Of a stretch of DNA of 64,000 nucleotides, positions 1-11,994 are shown in pieces. Positions within the stretch are counted from its first letter, which is position 1. Each line of letters opens with the position of its first letter. Where the stretch lies: the NCBI GenBank assembly GCA_021397845.1, contig CM038039.1:4829731-4893730 (forward strand), given 5' to 3'. Under the pieces are notes generated by a model. The model did no database searches, was not told the DNA's origin, and worked only from the letters and a program-made list of their open reading frames with translations. The DNA is from Areca catechu. Its lineage: Eukaryota > Streptophyta > Magnoliopsida > Arecales > Arecaceae. Made by a program: the position numbers and the translations under genes.

Positions 1-534
1 CCATCAATAGTGAGGACATCAGCATGACATTACTAAGATGTCGGAGTAATGCATTCTTTTCTCATCTCGATTACATATTTCTAAAAATTTTTAAATTTAA
101 TCAAATTATCTAAAAAATTATATCTTAAATTTATAATTGATGAAAGAAAAACTAAATTTCTACTAATCAAGTTACTGTATTAGCGATCCCAATGGATCTC
201 TTTAGCGGAGAAGATCTAAACATGCGGTTCATGCGGGAGGGGGCACATGTTTCGAGCAAAGGCGGCGAGCGGCGCTAGAAAAAAACATGGATGACGTACA
301 CAGTGACTGCTAATTTGGACTACATGCTAAGCAAGAGAGTGCAAAAGAAAGCGCCAGAAATTACATTGGTGACATGTGCAGCGGCTGCTAATTTGGGCGG
401 CATGCCAAGCAAGAGAGTGCAGGAGAAAGAGAGGGAATTTTAAATCTTATATTGATTTGAGGGTGCTTCAGACCAGGAGTCATTGAAATCGGGTAGGTTC
501 TTGCATATTTTGCCACTCGATCACTAATCAGGGA
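1..534. other. Intergenic flank with a short duplication
   Basis: AT-rich non-coding sequence to the left of element 1. I see no gene. A segment of about 50 bp near 303-350 recurs, diverged, near 379-428 (both contain 'gctaatttgg' followed by 'caagcaagagagtgca'), so a small local tandem duplication with a period of roughly 77 bp is present. Confidence 0.6.
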
Positions 535-1286
535 TGTTGGAATATTTCGATTCAGCTACGAATCGAATTTCGATTCAATTGGACGAAATCCTTTTCTCCG
601 GATCATAAACTTCGGATCAGAAAAAAGATCAGGTCAACTGCAGATAGCTCATTGCTTTTCATCGGACTACAACATCCAAAGACCAGTTCTATGGAAAACA
701 TTTTCGGTTTTGACCGAAGATCAGATTTCTCATCGACTTCCGAAGACGCGCTCTTCGATCCCTGCCGTAGATATAATCTCCGGCCCCGAGGAAATATCAA
801 GTCTTCGGCCAACACGAGGGAAAACCCGAAGATTGGACCACAATTTGGTCCAAATAGGCAACTGTAATCAACGGTTACAATCAGCATTCTCCATGCCACG
901 ATCATGGCGCGCAACTCCAGCTGCCACGCCTTTGATCTGGTCGGAACCGCTCAGCGACAACCCACGATCGTCAATCATGGAAGAAATGGACTCCCCATGA
1001 TCACCGAAAAAAGAGCGGGCCACAGGCTGGAGGCCTTCTTTTAAATAATGGTAAGAAGGATGGCTGGAGAGGTACGCACACATACGCTTACACATATTCT
1101 AAGAGCTCTTTCTCTCATACTCTCGACACCCTTCTCCATTCTATGGCTAGAATCCGTCACTGACTTAGGCATCGGAGTGTCCCCGCCGGAACAACCCCGG
1201 CAAGGGACCTGTTTTGCAGGTGAACCAGGGAGCGGTCCTGCGGTGCAGCGGCTCCGACCGATTGATTCAGGGACTCCACGCCAACA
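535..1286 (+). repeat. 5' LTR of element 1
   Basis: It aligns end to end with 11241-11994. It contains a TATA-like ttttaaataatgg at about 1036-1047, which is the likely promoter region. Over the first 121 bp I count 25 differences from the 3' LTR. All are transitions, and 22 have T or A in this copy, which fits methylcytosine decay. Confidence 0.9.
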
Positions 1287-1368
1287 GATTGGCATGCCAG
1301 GTAGGCGGATCAGCACTCTTTAGGCTCCCTCCTAGACCAAGGGGAAGTAAGAAGTTCTTGATGGCGAG

Positions 1369-2867
1369 ATGAAAGACTCAAGTGGCTTCTACAAGCCGAA
1401 GTCGTGCTCCGTCCTAGGGGGCGCACCCCCGGGAGAGAACGATGTCCCACCTCTCACAGTTGTCATGGGACTACAGCAATTCAAAGCTCTTGTGAACCAG
1501 GTCACCAACCTCACGACCATGATTCAGGACTTCCAGAGCAGAGCCTTTCCGATGGGTAATCCACCAGCCGCCTCCAGACATAGCTCTCGGTCCCAAAGGA
1601 AGAGAGCCCCACGGGAGGATTCCATGCATCCCTCCCCCCATTCTCGGCCCTCTCCCGAAGGCCGAACTTCGAGGTTGCCTAGGTCTGCCAATTCCCCGCA
1701 AAAAGGAAAAAGGCCTAGGCAAACTCTCTCGCCCTCCTCCAAAGACTCCACTTCTGTGGAGAGAGCGCCGAAGCAGACTCCTGATTATGATGGAAGATTC
1801 AGAGCCATCGAATCAGAGATGGCGAAGGCGTGAGAACAGAGAATGAGAGATCTGAAGGATCCCGATGACTTGATTATGGGCGATCTACACCCACCATACA
1901 CCGATCGTATCATGGCCGAAGTCATTCCTTTGTACTTCAGGGTTTCCCAGATGGAATCCTACGACAGCACCTCCGACCCCCTTGACCATTTGGACAGCTT
2001 CAAGGCCCATATGATGATCCAAGGAGCTTCGGACGTGATGTAATGCCTAGCGTTCCCGGCTACCTTGAAGAAGTCCGCTCGGATGTGGTACTCGAGCCTG
2101 TGCTCGGTACCATCAATTCTTTTTCTGAGCTAAAAAAATTGTTTGTCTTGCATTTCAGGACCTGCCACAAGACTCCACGGAATACGGACACACTGTTCCT
2201 CCTTCACCAGAACGAAGGAGAAAGCTTGCAAGATTACATCTCCAGGTTTAATGCGGCCACGCTTGAGATCCCCGATCTCAACGAGCACGTGGCCATGTCT
2301 GCATTGAAGAAGGGGCTTCGTACCTCCAGGCTTACTTTTTTCCTGGATAAGAAGTTTCCTAAAAGCTACGTTGAGCTCTTGTCAAGGGCTCAGAAATATA
2401 CCGATGCTGAAGAGCAAGCGGCAAATCGATGGCTGATCGAAGGGAAACCCCCTTCAAAAAAGAAGAATAACAGGAGACAAGGTCCCCAAACTTCCGATAG
2501 CAATGACGGTAAATATACAGACCACCGAAGAAGTCCTCCCAGGCCTAGAGCTTCGGGAGGAAGATTCGACTCCTACACCCCCCTCAATCTCCCTCGAGAG
2601 AAGATCCTCATGGAGATAAAAAAGGAGAACTATCTCTAACGGCCCCGTCCCATGAAGGCTTCCTTTTCCGTAAGGAATAGGAACAAATACTGCCGATTCC
2701 ATCAGGACCACGACCACAACATTGAAGAGTGCATCCAGCTGAAGGATGCAATTGAGGATATCATCAAGAGAGGGTACTTGGGGTGGTACAGTCGGAAGCA
2801 ACTGTTCCCCAGCCACCTCCTGACGAAGCCGAATTGCCAAATCAAAGGCCCACCAATGGAGGTGTAG
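1369..2867 (+). pseudogene. gag remnant, element 1
   Basis: Gag would form the particle core. The reading starts at ATG 1369 with a basic, serine/proline-rich N-terminal part. A TGA at 1831-1833 interrupts it, it continues in the same frame through the conserved Tat gag segment (residues like DPLDHLDSFKAHMM near 1970-2020), then shifts frame near 2040 into an open stretch to 2639 (SLQDYISRFNAATLE near 2230). A further TAA ends that stretch. The same frame then resumes with a zinc-knuckle-like C-x2-FH-x-DH-x-H-x4-C motif at about 2690-2735. At least two stops and one frameshift make it a pseudogene. Confidence 0.88.
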
Positions 2868-3002
2868 GGATGATACACCGACCCACCGACTGGAGAAGGG
2901 ATGAGGACGACGCTCCAAAGTGACTTAAGGACAACAACTCTATCCTCTTCTCCGACGACGACCTTGTGGGAGTTCATCTCCCGCATGATGATATCCTTGT
3001 AA

Positions 3003-6000
3003 TCTCGGTCGTAGTGGCCAATTATGATGTATAGCGAATCCTTGTTGATAATGGAAGTTCGACTGATATCTTGATGTACGATGCATTCTCTAAAATGTGT
3101 TTACCTATACATCAACTACGAAGATCCCCCATACCGCTCTCCGGTTTTGGGGGCAACTAAGTTTATGCCGAGGGAGAAATAGTGTTGCCTGTAACCCTTG
3201 GCACTGAACCTCGACAAAAGACACTGCCGATCAACTTTACGGTGGTCCGGATTCTCTCAGCATACAACATTATTCTGGGACGGCCTGCCTTGAACAAATT
3301 CTGAACCATGATCTCCTCTCATTACCTCTTGGTGTGCTTCTCCACCAGGAATGGTGTTGGAGAAGTTAGAGGAAACCAGAGGACAGCACGGTAGTGCTTG
3401 ATGATCGAAGATAGAAAATTCAATGATCCAACAACTCCGAATCAGCTAGATCCGAGGGATGCAACCACAAACCTTGGTGAGCCCATGGAGAGGACCATCC
3501 CAGTACCTTTGACAGAGGAAGATCCCTCTAGAGTTGTGCAGATCGGGAGCATGCTTGATGAGGAAACCAGAACAGAGTTGATTCGTTTCCTCAGAGACAA
3601 TGCCAATGTCTTCGCTTGGTCGACTTCGGATATGCCAGAGATTTCTGCCGAAGTAATCACTCATCAGCTAGAAGTTATACCTGGGTACAAGCCGGTATGG
3701 CAGAAGGACAGTAAGCTATGGACGAAGAAGTTGGCAAGCTCCTTAAAGCATGGTTCATTCGAGAGGCCCGCTACCCCGAGTGGTTGGCCAATGTGATAAT
3801 GGTCATGAAAACTAGTAGCAAGTGGAGGATCTGCATCGACTATACAGACCTCAACAAGGCTTGCCCAAAAGATAGCTTCTCTCTTCTGAAGATTGATCAG
3901 CTGGTCGACGCTACTGCTGGCCACCAATTGCTAAGCTTCATGGATGCTTTCTCCGGCTACAACAAAATTAGAATGGATCCACAAGATGAGGATAAGACTG
4001 CTTTAATCACTGATAAAGGTCTCTACTGCTATAAGATGATGTCGTTCAGTCTCAAGAATGCCGGAGCAACGTTTCAAAGGCTGATCAACAAGGTATTCAA
4101 AAAGCAACTAGGGAGAAACATAGAGGCCTATGTTGACGACATGATCGTCAAGAGCCTCCTCCGGAAAGACCACATCCATGACTTGGAGGAATCATTCAGT
4201 GCTCTACAGTGTTACCGCATGAAGCTAAACCCGTCAAAGTGTGCCTTTGGGGTCACTTCGGGCAAGTTCTTGGGCTTCCTTGTCACCAAACGAGGGATTG
4301 GTGCGAACCCTGAGAAGATTCAAGCTTTGAAAGATATGCGACATCCCTCCTGCAAAAAGGAAGTCCAGTAGTTGATAGGGAGAATTGCCTCCCTCAGTAG
4401 ATTCATTTCTCGGTTAGTCGAGAAATGCCTTCCGTTCTTCAAGGTACTCCGACAGACAAAGGGCTTTGAATGGTCCGAAGACTGTTGCACTACCTTTGAG
4501 GAGCTGAAGAAGTACCTGGAGACCCCGCCATTGCTCTCCAAGCCACAAGAAGGCGAGGTCCTCTACCTATATCTCTCTGCTTCAGATGAAGCAATCAGTT
4601 CAGTTCTTGTCTGGAGAGATAAAGATGGATCCCACAAGCCGATCTACTATATCAGCAAGGTCCTGCATGACGCCGAGATGCGATATGCAAGGATGCAGAA
4701 GTTGATATACTCTTTGGTGGTTGCGGCAAAGCGACTACGGCCATATTTCCATGCCCACGCTATTGTGGTGCTAACTGATCAACTTCTCAAGGCCGTTCTC
4801 CGATCTTCGGACACCTCTGGAAGGATAGCTAAGTGGGCTGTGAAGCTAAGTGAATTTGACATCTTTTTCCAGCCCCGAACGGCTATGAAGGCCTAGGTGC
4901 TCTTTGATTTTTTGGCTAAGTATACCTGGAAGTCCGAAGATGAAGCATCTTCGGTAGAAGATGAAGTTCCAAAGGAGACGAAGCTCGTCTAGGTACTTCA
5001 TGTGGACGGAGCTTCCAATGCTACTGGATGCGGGGCTGGACTCATGTTGGCCGAACCTGATGGCCACACCATAGAGTACGCACTCCGATTCTCCTTCCAT
5101 GCCTCTAATAACCAGGCCGATTACGAGGCCTTGCTCGCCGGACTTTGGATCGTCAAGGATCTGGGAGTCCAGCAACTTTGAGCCTTCTCAGACTCCCAGT
5201 TAGTTGTGAATCAAGTTAACGGAGAATATGCAGCAAAGGATCCAACCATGGTGCAATACTTGGAGAAGGTACGGGCTTTATCCTTCTAATTGAAATATTT
5301 TGAGATCATCCATGTTCCACGATCAGAGAACTCCCGGGCGGATGCACTATCCCGACTGGCAACTACGGTACCGAAATCTCTCGGGCACACCTTTGTTGAA
5401 CATCTTGAAACTCCAAGCATAGCCGAAGAGGCCGCGGAGGTGCGCCAGATCGACGCCGAGCCAAGCTGGATGGATCCCATCATCAAGTTCCTGAATGAGA
5501 GAGAGCTACCAGAAGATAAGGCAGAGGCCAAGAAGATCCGCTGGATGGCGTCTCAGTACATCATCTTAGACGGAACCCTCTACAAAAGATCATTCTCTCA
5601 GCCACTGCTAAAATGCTTAGGACCCACAGATGCGGATTATGCTCTGAGAGAGGTTCACGAGGGCATATGCGGTGATCACTTGGGAGGCAGATCTCTGACA
5701 TACAAGATAATTCAACAAGGGTATTACTGGCCCTCCATCTAGAAGGACTTGACTGATTTCGTGCAAAAGTACGACCAGTGCCAGAGGTACGCCAATGTAT
5801 AGAGATAGCCTGCGAATCACCTGACTCAACTGGCAGCCCCGTGGCCTTTTGCCCAGTGGGGAATGGATATTCTTGGCCCATTCCCGCCAGCATCAGGGCA
5901 AAGGAAGTTCCTCTTAGTAGCCATCGACTACTTCACGAAGTGGGTAGAAGCCGAACCACTGGCCCATATTACAGAAGGCAAGGTGAAAAATTTTGTAAAA

Positions 6001-6646
6001 AATTCTATCATATTCAGGTTCGGCATCCCACACATCATCATCACGGACAACGGGAGACAGTTCACAATCCGAAGTTCAAGGACTTCTGCGCTCGGTATCA
6101 TATCTAGTATCGGCTGACATACATTGCTCATCCACAGTCCAACGGAGAAGCCGAAGTCACTAACCAGACCATCCTCCATGGTCTGAAGACAAGGTTGAAC
6201 GCGAACTACCTCGAACGGCCACCGGCGAGTCTCTGTTCAACCTGGCATACGGTACCGAAGCCGTGCTACCTATTGAAGTCTCCCTATAGTCCCTGAGAAT
6301 TGACAACTATAAAGAGCCTGAGAACTTTGATCGAAGAAGGATTGATCTGGACTTGTTATCAAGTACCAGGCTCCAGGCCCAAATAAGGATTGCAGCGTAC
6401 CAACAAAAGGTCACCAAATACTACAACTCAAGGGTGAAAGAGCAAACTTTCCGCACGGGGGACATGGTGTTGCGAAGGACAGAGGTATCCAGGCCAACGG
6501 AACAGGATAAACTCTCCTCCAACTGGGAAGGCCCATATCAAGTCGAAGAAGTCATTCGACCAGGAACATATCGACTCAAGACCCTGGAGGGGAAGACCCT
6601 ATCCCGGCCAAGGAATGTACAAAACCTTCGTAAATACTATCAATAA
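3003..6646 (+). pseudogene. pol remnant (PR-RT-RNH-aRNH-IN), element 1
   Basis: Protease shows the DNG active-site triplet (LVDNGSST near 3038-3065). Reverse transcriptase has TDLNKACPKDSF near 3850, FMDAFSGYN near 3940 and the YVDD box near 4131. RNase H follows (LYLYLSASDEA near 4565). A second, archaeal-type RNase H starts with LHVDGASNATG at about 5000 and ends with SRADALSRLA near 5340. Integrase has the HHCC region (about 5660-5790, with one cysteine apparently replaced by tyrosine), catalytic segments MDILGP (about 5862) and TDNG (about 6040), and a C-terminal GPY-like part (NWEGPYQVEE, about 6520). Stops lie at 4369, 4894, 4990, 5287 and 5740, with frameshifts in protease and integrase. 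The double RNase H places it in the Tat clade. Confidence 0.9.
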
Positions 6647-6649
6647 ATG

Positions 6650-7290
6650 AGTTCCTAAAATTTCTGTGCAAAGCTACTCAACTCTGCTTAACTCAGAACG
6701 GCTTGTTGCATCGACTGAATGACAACAGCCTGAGTGACCCGATCTGAAAAATTGATCAACTGCGCAAAGGAGAGTCTGATCCACTCACCTTATCGGTATG
6801 CCCGACGAGCGTAATGGATGGCCTAACCAGGCCACCAAGAAGATCAAAGGTACAGGGATGGTTTTCGTAACCTATCCTACGGTGAATCCGAAAATGTGCC
6901 GAGGCAGGCCTGAACAGCCTATCTTAATCACGACAGAAGTGCATAGGGACGGTGTAAACATCCTACCCTATGGTAAATCCGAAAACGTGCTTAAAAGGAC
7001 CACTGTCATCCTTTCTGTCGATAACAGACATTACAAGAATGGTCCAACCGACCTCATCTCTTCCCTATAAACCGAAAATGGTCCGCGGAGTCTACATTTT
7101 AGACAAAGCAACGATACAACATATCGCAAAAAATGCATGGGAAGAGGTAACAAAAAGATACTTCATTTTTTTTTCAATTTTTTACAAAAAAAAGAAAGGA
7201 AAAACTCTCACAAAGAGAACAGGAAAAGAAAAAGAAACTCTCATAAAGAGAGATACAAAAAAAAAGAGAGTAGCATCGGAAAGATATGGA
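6650..7290. other. Post-pol non-coding region, element 1
   Basis: No reading frame with recognisable content. Two copies of a segment containing 'ccta..ctatggtaaatccgaaaa.gtgc' lie near 6870-6905 and 6962-6995, so the region carries short internal duplications. An A-rich tract (7150-7290) follows. This is the hypervariable part of Tat elements between integrase and the antisense genes. Confidence 0.55.
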
Positions 7291-7296
7291 AAATTT

Positions 7297-7812
7297 TCAA
7301 TAACCCCCCGCCGGGTTTTTCCCGTACCGACGGGGAGAGATCTGGAGGGACGACGAAGGGCCCCCGGGGTTCCCGTTTGAACCAGAATCTGACTCCTCAT
7401 CGGAGTCGGAATTAAATTCATGTTCGAAAAAGGGAACGGAGGGCTTAATATTGTCCAGGCCCTTCAAGTTGTAAAACTTAAAGGCCTTCCTCCTACATTC
7501 CCGGAACCACTGGTGGAAGGAGTCCAGAGCCACCTCAGTGACTTCATCCTTAAAGGCAGCAGAAGCCCTGAAGTCTGAGACGATGTTCGCCGCCTCCCTC
7601 CTTGCTTCCTTCGCCTCCGTGGTTGCCACTGCGACCTGGGCCCGAGCCTCCCTTAGTTAGGCCTCCAACAGGCGAACCCTCTTTTCAAGACGGTCCACGA
7701 GAGGCTCCTCATCGTCGTCACCCGGTCCAAAGGACTCCAGACTTCTCTTCCTTTTTGGTTCAATGGCCCTTCTTTTTGCGGCTCGGCGGAGTTCAAAAGT
7801 GCTAAACCTCAT
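7297..7812 (-). pseudogene. Second, short antisense gene of element 1
   Basis: Read on the minus strand from ATG at 7812, this frame gives a very basic N-terminus (FELRRAAKRRAIEPKRKR), an acidic DDDEEP segment and one in-frame TAA near 7660. It then continues to 7297 with an alanine/glutamate-rich helix and a segment like DFRASAAFKDE. That segment is also found at the C-terminal end of the larger antisense genes in this window, so the short gene looks like a paralogue lacking their exon 1 domain. A TATA box (7873-7881) lies about 60 bp upstream of the ATG. Function is unknown; a basic nuclear protein is only an inference. One stop codon suggests decay. Confidence 0.6.
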
Positions 7813-7872
7813 TTCTAATGGAAGGAAGGGGCCTACGAAAATGATTGCCCTTGATAGCAGAAGGCATGATCT

Positions 7873-7881
7873 TATTTATAG
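7873..7881 (-). promoter_or_regulatory. TATA box for short antisense gene
   Basis: Minus-strand ctataaata, within TCTCTATAAATAAG (7871-7884), sits about 60 bp upstream of the ATG at 7812. This is a plausible pol II promoter position for the short antisense gene. No initiation site can be seen directly. Confidence 0.5.
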
Positions 7882-8519
7882 AGACCCTGCACCCACGACC
7901 GACTGCGGGGAGGCATGCTCCACGTCCTTCCCAGCCGCATCAAAAAGTGCCATGTGTCCGGGCGATGCTTCGAGAACCAGAAAGTCACTCGGAAGCCATC
8001 CCTAGGACAACAACTGCCATCACTTCGAATCCGGAGAAATCCTCATCGTGCGATGGCAACATTAATGGCTTCTTTTTGGAAAAATGAGACCTAGCAGCTT
8101 ACAAGATGTAAGAAATCATGACTGTACAAATATCGATGTGCCACATGGATAACAAAGATCATAATCAAATCTCCCTAATCACTGGTTGACGAGGAGATGA
8201 TGCTTGTCCGCCCCAAAGAATAAACTTAATATCAAAAGGAAGGTGACACCGGCCTGACCAATCGTAGACAGTCTTCGACAGCGAAGTTCTGGTCCGTTCA
8301 AGAGTTCGTCTTCATCAATTATCGATTAAACGGCCTTCGGCCATGACTGTTCGACTAAGCAGAAGAAAGAATGGTAAAACCAGTTCAAGCTACGTATGAA
8401 GCATAACATTGTGTATGCAAAGAAAGGAGAATTCATTTCAAAATCTGGAGAAATTATCATACAAAATCCATTGATGATACAAAGGAGAAAGAAAGAAAAT
8501 ACATTCGAAGCGACCCGAA

Positions 8520-10708
8520 TCACTCAACATCGACAGGAGGAGACTCTACACCACAGGACTGAAGTAACTTCTCAACCTGTTCTGAGAGGACCTCGTCAAT
8601 CTGGGCCGGGACCGGAGAACCTTTGGCTTGGACTCCTCCAGCCTGAGCTTCTTCCTGGACCAGAATCGGAATTGGGGTCACCTCTGGATTTTCGACTAAG
8701 GTAGCAGCCTCCTCATCCGGACATGGCACCTTCTCGGCCTCTACTATGGCTTTGGCCTCCTCCACTTCCTCTTCTTCTTCTCCAGCTATATCGAAGGGAG
8801 GAATACCAGAAAGGTCGAGTTGAGGGAAGGCCTCCTTTACCCTGGAGAGTCCGTCGTTAAAGTCATGCTGGTAGCCGTACAAAGATGCTTCATTGATCTC
8901 CACCTGAAATTGTGAAGACACTCTGAAGTCTGTCACAGCATCGTCTACCCACTTTCTCAAAGAAACGGACTCCCTCTTGGCGGCTTCAGACTCCAGGATC
9001 ACCTCTTCGGCCCTCCTGGAAGTCTCCTCCACCACCTTGGTCAGGCTTTCTATCTTCTCCTGATCCTCCCTGGCAGCCTGCTCCAGGGAGTCAACTTGAT
9101 CCTGCTCCTTCTCCACCCTGCCTCCTATCCCGCCATTGTAAGATGGGCACTTTTCAGTTCGCTCTTCAGTTCGTGAACTTCATTGTTCACCCGGACAAGG
9201 CGGTCCTCCATAGACTGCCTCAGCTCTTCGGCAACTTCCTTTGCAGCTCTGGCAGTATGAAGCTCCTCCTTGAGACCATGGATGAGGCTGTCGATGTTCC
9301 CCAGGCCCTCCTCCATGAAGGTAAGGTCATAGACCAATTGCATCAAAAGTGGGGGGTCATGAACCGAACAACTCTCAAGACAAAGGGAATGACGAGGATC
9401 ATACATGTTGCAGGACGGAGAAGGCAGAATCGGTCACCCTGGGAAGGTTTCGATTCCGAAGAACCGCCAAGTCATGAGGCAGCAGCGTACCCTTCAATGC
9501 TTGCATGGCTACGGTTGGGACCAGCAGTCCCCCCGTAGGTGAAAGCTCCGAGGAATTCATCGAACGACCTTCAGCTAAAGAAGCCCCGTGGGCGAGCTCC
9601 CCCTCGACTTGCTGTGCCTTGCCCCTATCAACTGCAAGGGGGCAAAACGGTGGCACATTCACTCATTGAGGCGGACTCCCCGTTGTGCGAACTGGGGAGG
9701 TAGCCGTCAGAGGAGTTTCGACTGGGTAGGGTCTCGATGGAGCCCCCTCCGTGGCTGCTGCGTCTTCCCCTGAGGTGCCCCGGGAAGACGAAGTACTTTG
9801 GTCCCCCTCGGGGCCATCCCTTCGAGCCCTCTTTTGAACTGCAGACCTGGTGAGAGGGGCCTGCACTATCCTCTTCTCCGAAGTCTGACGGAGCCAGCTC
9901 ACACCGGGCTTCATCCCGCCACCTACAAGCAAAAGAGTCCACTTCAATTAACTGAGCCACAATGAAACCGGGAAAGGGGAGCAGAAATTTCCATTGCTAT
10001 ACCTAATGAGGGAAATCTGCTAATTCTTGCCCGATGGAGATTTCTCTCCTCTAACAGTTCTCGGATGGGGGCAACTTTGGAGTTTACCATAAGATCGTAT
10101 TCCAATTGATCAGCCGCCAAGACCTTCTTCCCGTCATTGGCGGTTAGACGAGGCTTCTTCCATACAGTGTCGAAGCCCCATGGATCAAAAGACAACACAA
10201 ACACGAAGACGGGTTTCCACCCGTGGATGGCACTGGGCATGTCCTTGATGATCTTGCGGCCTGATCTAGGGCCAATCACCCACCACCCATTGCTGTGGAA
10301 ACCCCTCTTGAGAACGAAGAGGGCCGTGAACAAATTGGTTCTAGGTTCTGTGTTTGTGATGCTGCACATGACCAGGAACCTGCAGATATTCCGGATGCTG
10401 TTCGGGGTCAACTGCGCCGGCACCACTTGGTACAAGCGGAAGATCTTGATGAAGAAGGGGTGCAGGGGAAACCGAAGACCAACTTTCAGATGATCTTCGT
10501 ATATGGATAGACACCCAAGGGGAGGTTCGTTCACTCGTTCTTCAAGTGCGGGGAGAACGAAGGGGAACTCCTCAGGAATGCGATAGCATTTCTAGAGAAG
10601 GGCCGCCTTACCCTGAGAAACTAAGCTGGAAATCGACTCCAGACCTACTATGTAACCGGCCCCCGAGGGCCCAACCTGTTTTCCCTGACTCTCTACAATT
10701 TCTTTCAT
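8520..10708 (-). pseudogene. Large spliced antisense gene (aORF) of element 1
   Basis: Three exons on the minus strand fit. Exon 1 runs 10708-10003; it has one in-frame stop near 10590 and a region like SIYEDHLKVGLRFPLHPF and WWVIGPRSGR, which resembles the 'putative gypsy type transposon' domain. A GT donor (10002) and an AG acceptor (9923) join it in phase 1 to exon 2 (9922 to about 9405), which begins GGGMKP, is rich in basic and serine residues, and has a frameshift near 9663. Exon 3 (9337-8520) is a long coiled coil, then a conserved ASLYGYQHDFNDGLSRVK segment, then an acidic tail. The acceptor before exon 3 reads CAA instead of CAG, a likely decay mutation. Antisense ORFs are known from Tat/Retand elements; their role is not. 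Confidence 0.75.
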
Positions 10709-11225
10709 GACAAAAGAATGAAGCAAGGGAGCAGGAGGAAGTTTCTACCTGCGAAATAGACTGGTAGTCCAGAACAAGTTTGATGAAGGATGAGACGAGG
10801 TTGAAAAAGCTTCCTTAACCGGACCTTCGTCCTTCCCCAAAAGAAAAGCAAGGGTCTCTGAAGCCCTGCCATGATTGATTTGACCCAAGGTTACCCTGTG
10901 AGGTAACCCGCCTTCAACTAACCGCCAGGATAAGGCGCACCCATCATCCAACGGACGAGGGAAAGCCGCCACAACCATCCAAATCTTAACCAACAGATTG
11001 GCTTAAACATCGTGCAATGGGAAAATGAAAGACGGCCCCAGGGTCGCCCACTTTTTTCCTCTTCCCCAACCTAAGAGTGACAGCTGTCCACAATCTGATT
11101 CCCAGATCATGATGGACAGTCCAATTAGAGATCCCGTAATCATCCACTACACTGTCTCCCAGGAGGAAAATGACAAAGCACTAATACTCTCACTTCTCGA
11201 GGCAAATCTTCGCTTCGAAAACTGA

Positions 11226-11240
11226 GAGTAGGGGGACAAC
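11226..11240 (+). other. Polypurine tract, element 1
   Basis: gagtagggggacaac lies directly before the 3' LTR start at 11241. A nearly identical tract precedes the right LTR of element 3. It would prime plus-strand DNA synthesis. Confidence 0.65.
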
Positions 11241-11994
11241 TGTTGGGATATCCCGGTTCAGCTATGAACCAAACTTCGGCTCAACTGGACGAAGCCCTTT
11301 TCTCCGGACCACGGACTTCGAATCAGGAAAAAGGTCGGGCCAACTGCAGGCAGCTCACTGCTTCTCACCGGACTACAACATCCAAAGGCCAGTCCTACGG
11401 ATAACGTCTTCGGCTTTGACCTAAGGCCAGATTTCTCATCGACTTCCGAAGACGCGCTCTTCGGTCCCTGCCGTAGACACGATCTCCGGCCTCGGGGGAA
11501 ATACCAAATCTTCGGCCCATGTGAGAAAAAATCCAAAAATTGGACCACAATCTGGTCCAAATAGGCAACTGTAATCAACGGTTATAATCAGTATTCTCCA
11601 TGCCACGATCATGGCACGCAACTCCAGCTGCCACGCCTTCGATCTGGCCAGAACCGCTCAGTGACAACCCACGATCGCCAATCATGGGAGAAATGGACTC
11701 TCCATGATCACCGAAAAAAGAGCGGACTACAGGCCGGAGGCCTTCTTTTAAATAATGGTAAGAATGATGGCTGGAGAGGTATGCACACATACGCTCACAC
11801 ATATTCTAAGAGCTCTTTTTCTCATACTTTCGACATCCTTCCCCATTCTGTGGTTGGGATCCATCACTGACTTAGGTATCAGAATGTTTCCCGCCGGAAC
11901 AACCCTGGCAAGAAACCTGTTTTGCAGGTGAACTAGGAAACCGTCCTGTAGTGCAGCGGCTTCGATCAGCCAATTCAGGAACTCTACGCCAATA
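11241..11994 (+). repeat. 3' LTR of element 1
   Basis: Partner of 535-1286, ending at 11994 just before the AGGAA flank. It keeps more C and G than the 5' copy at most differing sites. Confidence 0.9.

Larger units (their letters stand above)
535..11994 (+). mobile_element. Ty3/gypsy Tat/Retand LTR retrotransposon, element 1
   Basis: A complete but decayed LTR retrotransposon of 11.5 kb. Both LTRs start TGTTGG and end near CA/TA, at 535-1286 and 11241-11994. The 5 bp outside them, AGGGA (530-534) and AGGAA (11995-11999), look like a target-site duplication with one change. Internal order is gag with a CCHC-like knuckle, protease, reverse transcriptase, RNase H, a second archaeal-type RNase H, and integrase. 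That double RNase H plus antisense genes downstream of pol is the known layout of the Tat lineage. The sequence after the 5' LTR begins gattggcatgcc, a primer-site-like stretch shared in form with elements 2 and 4. Purine-rich DNA (11226-11240) precedes the 3' LTR. Stops and frameshifts run through gag-pol, so the element cannot be autonomous. Confidence 0.92.
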
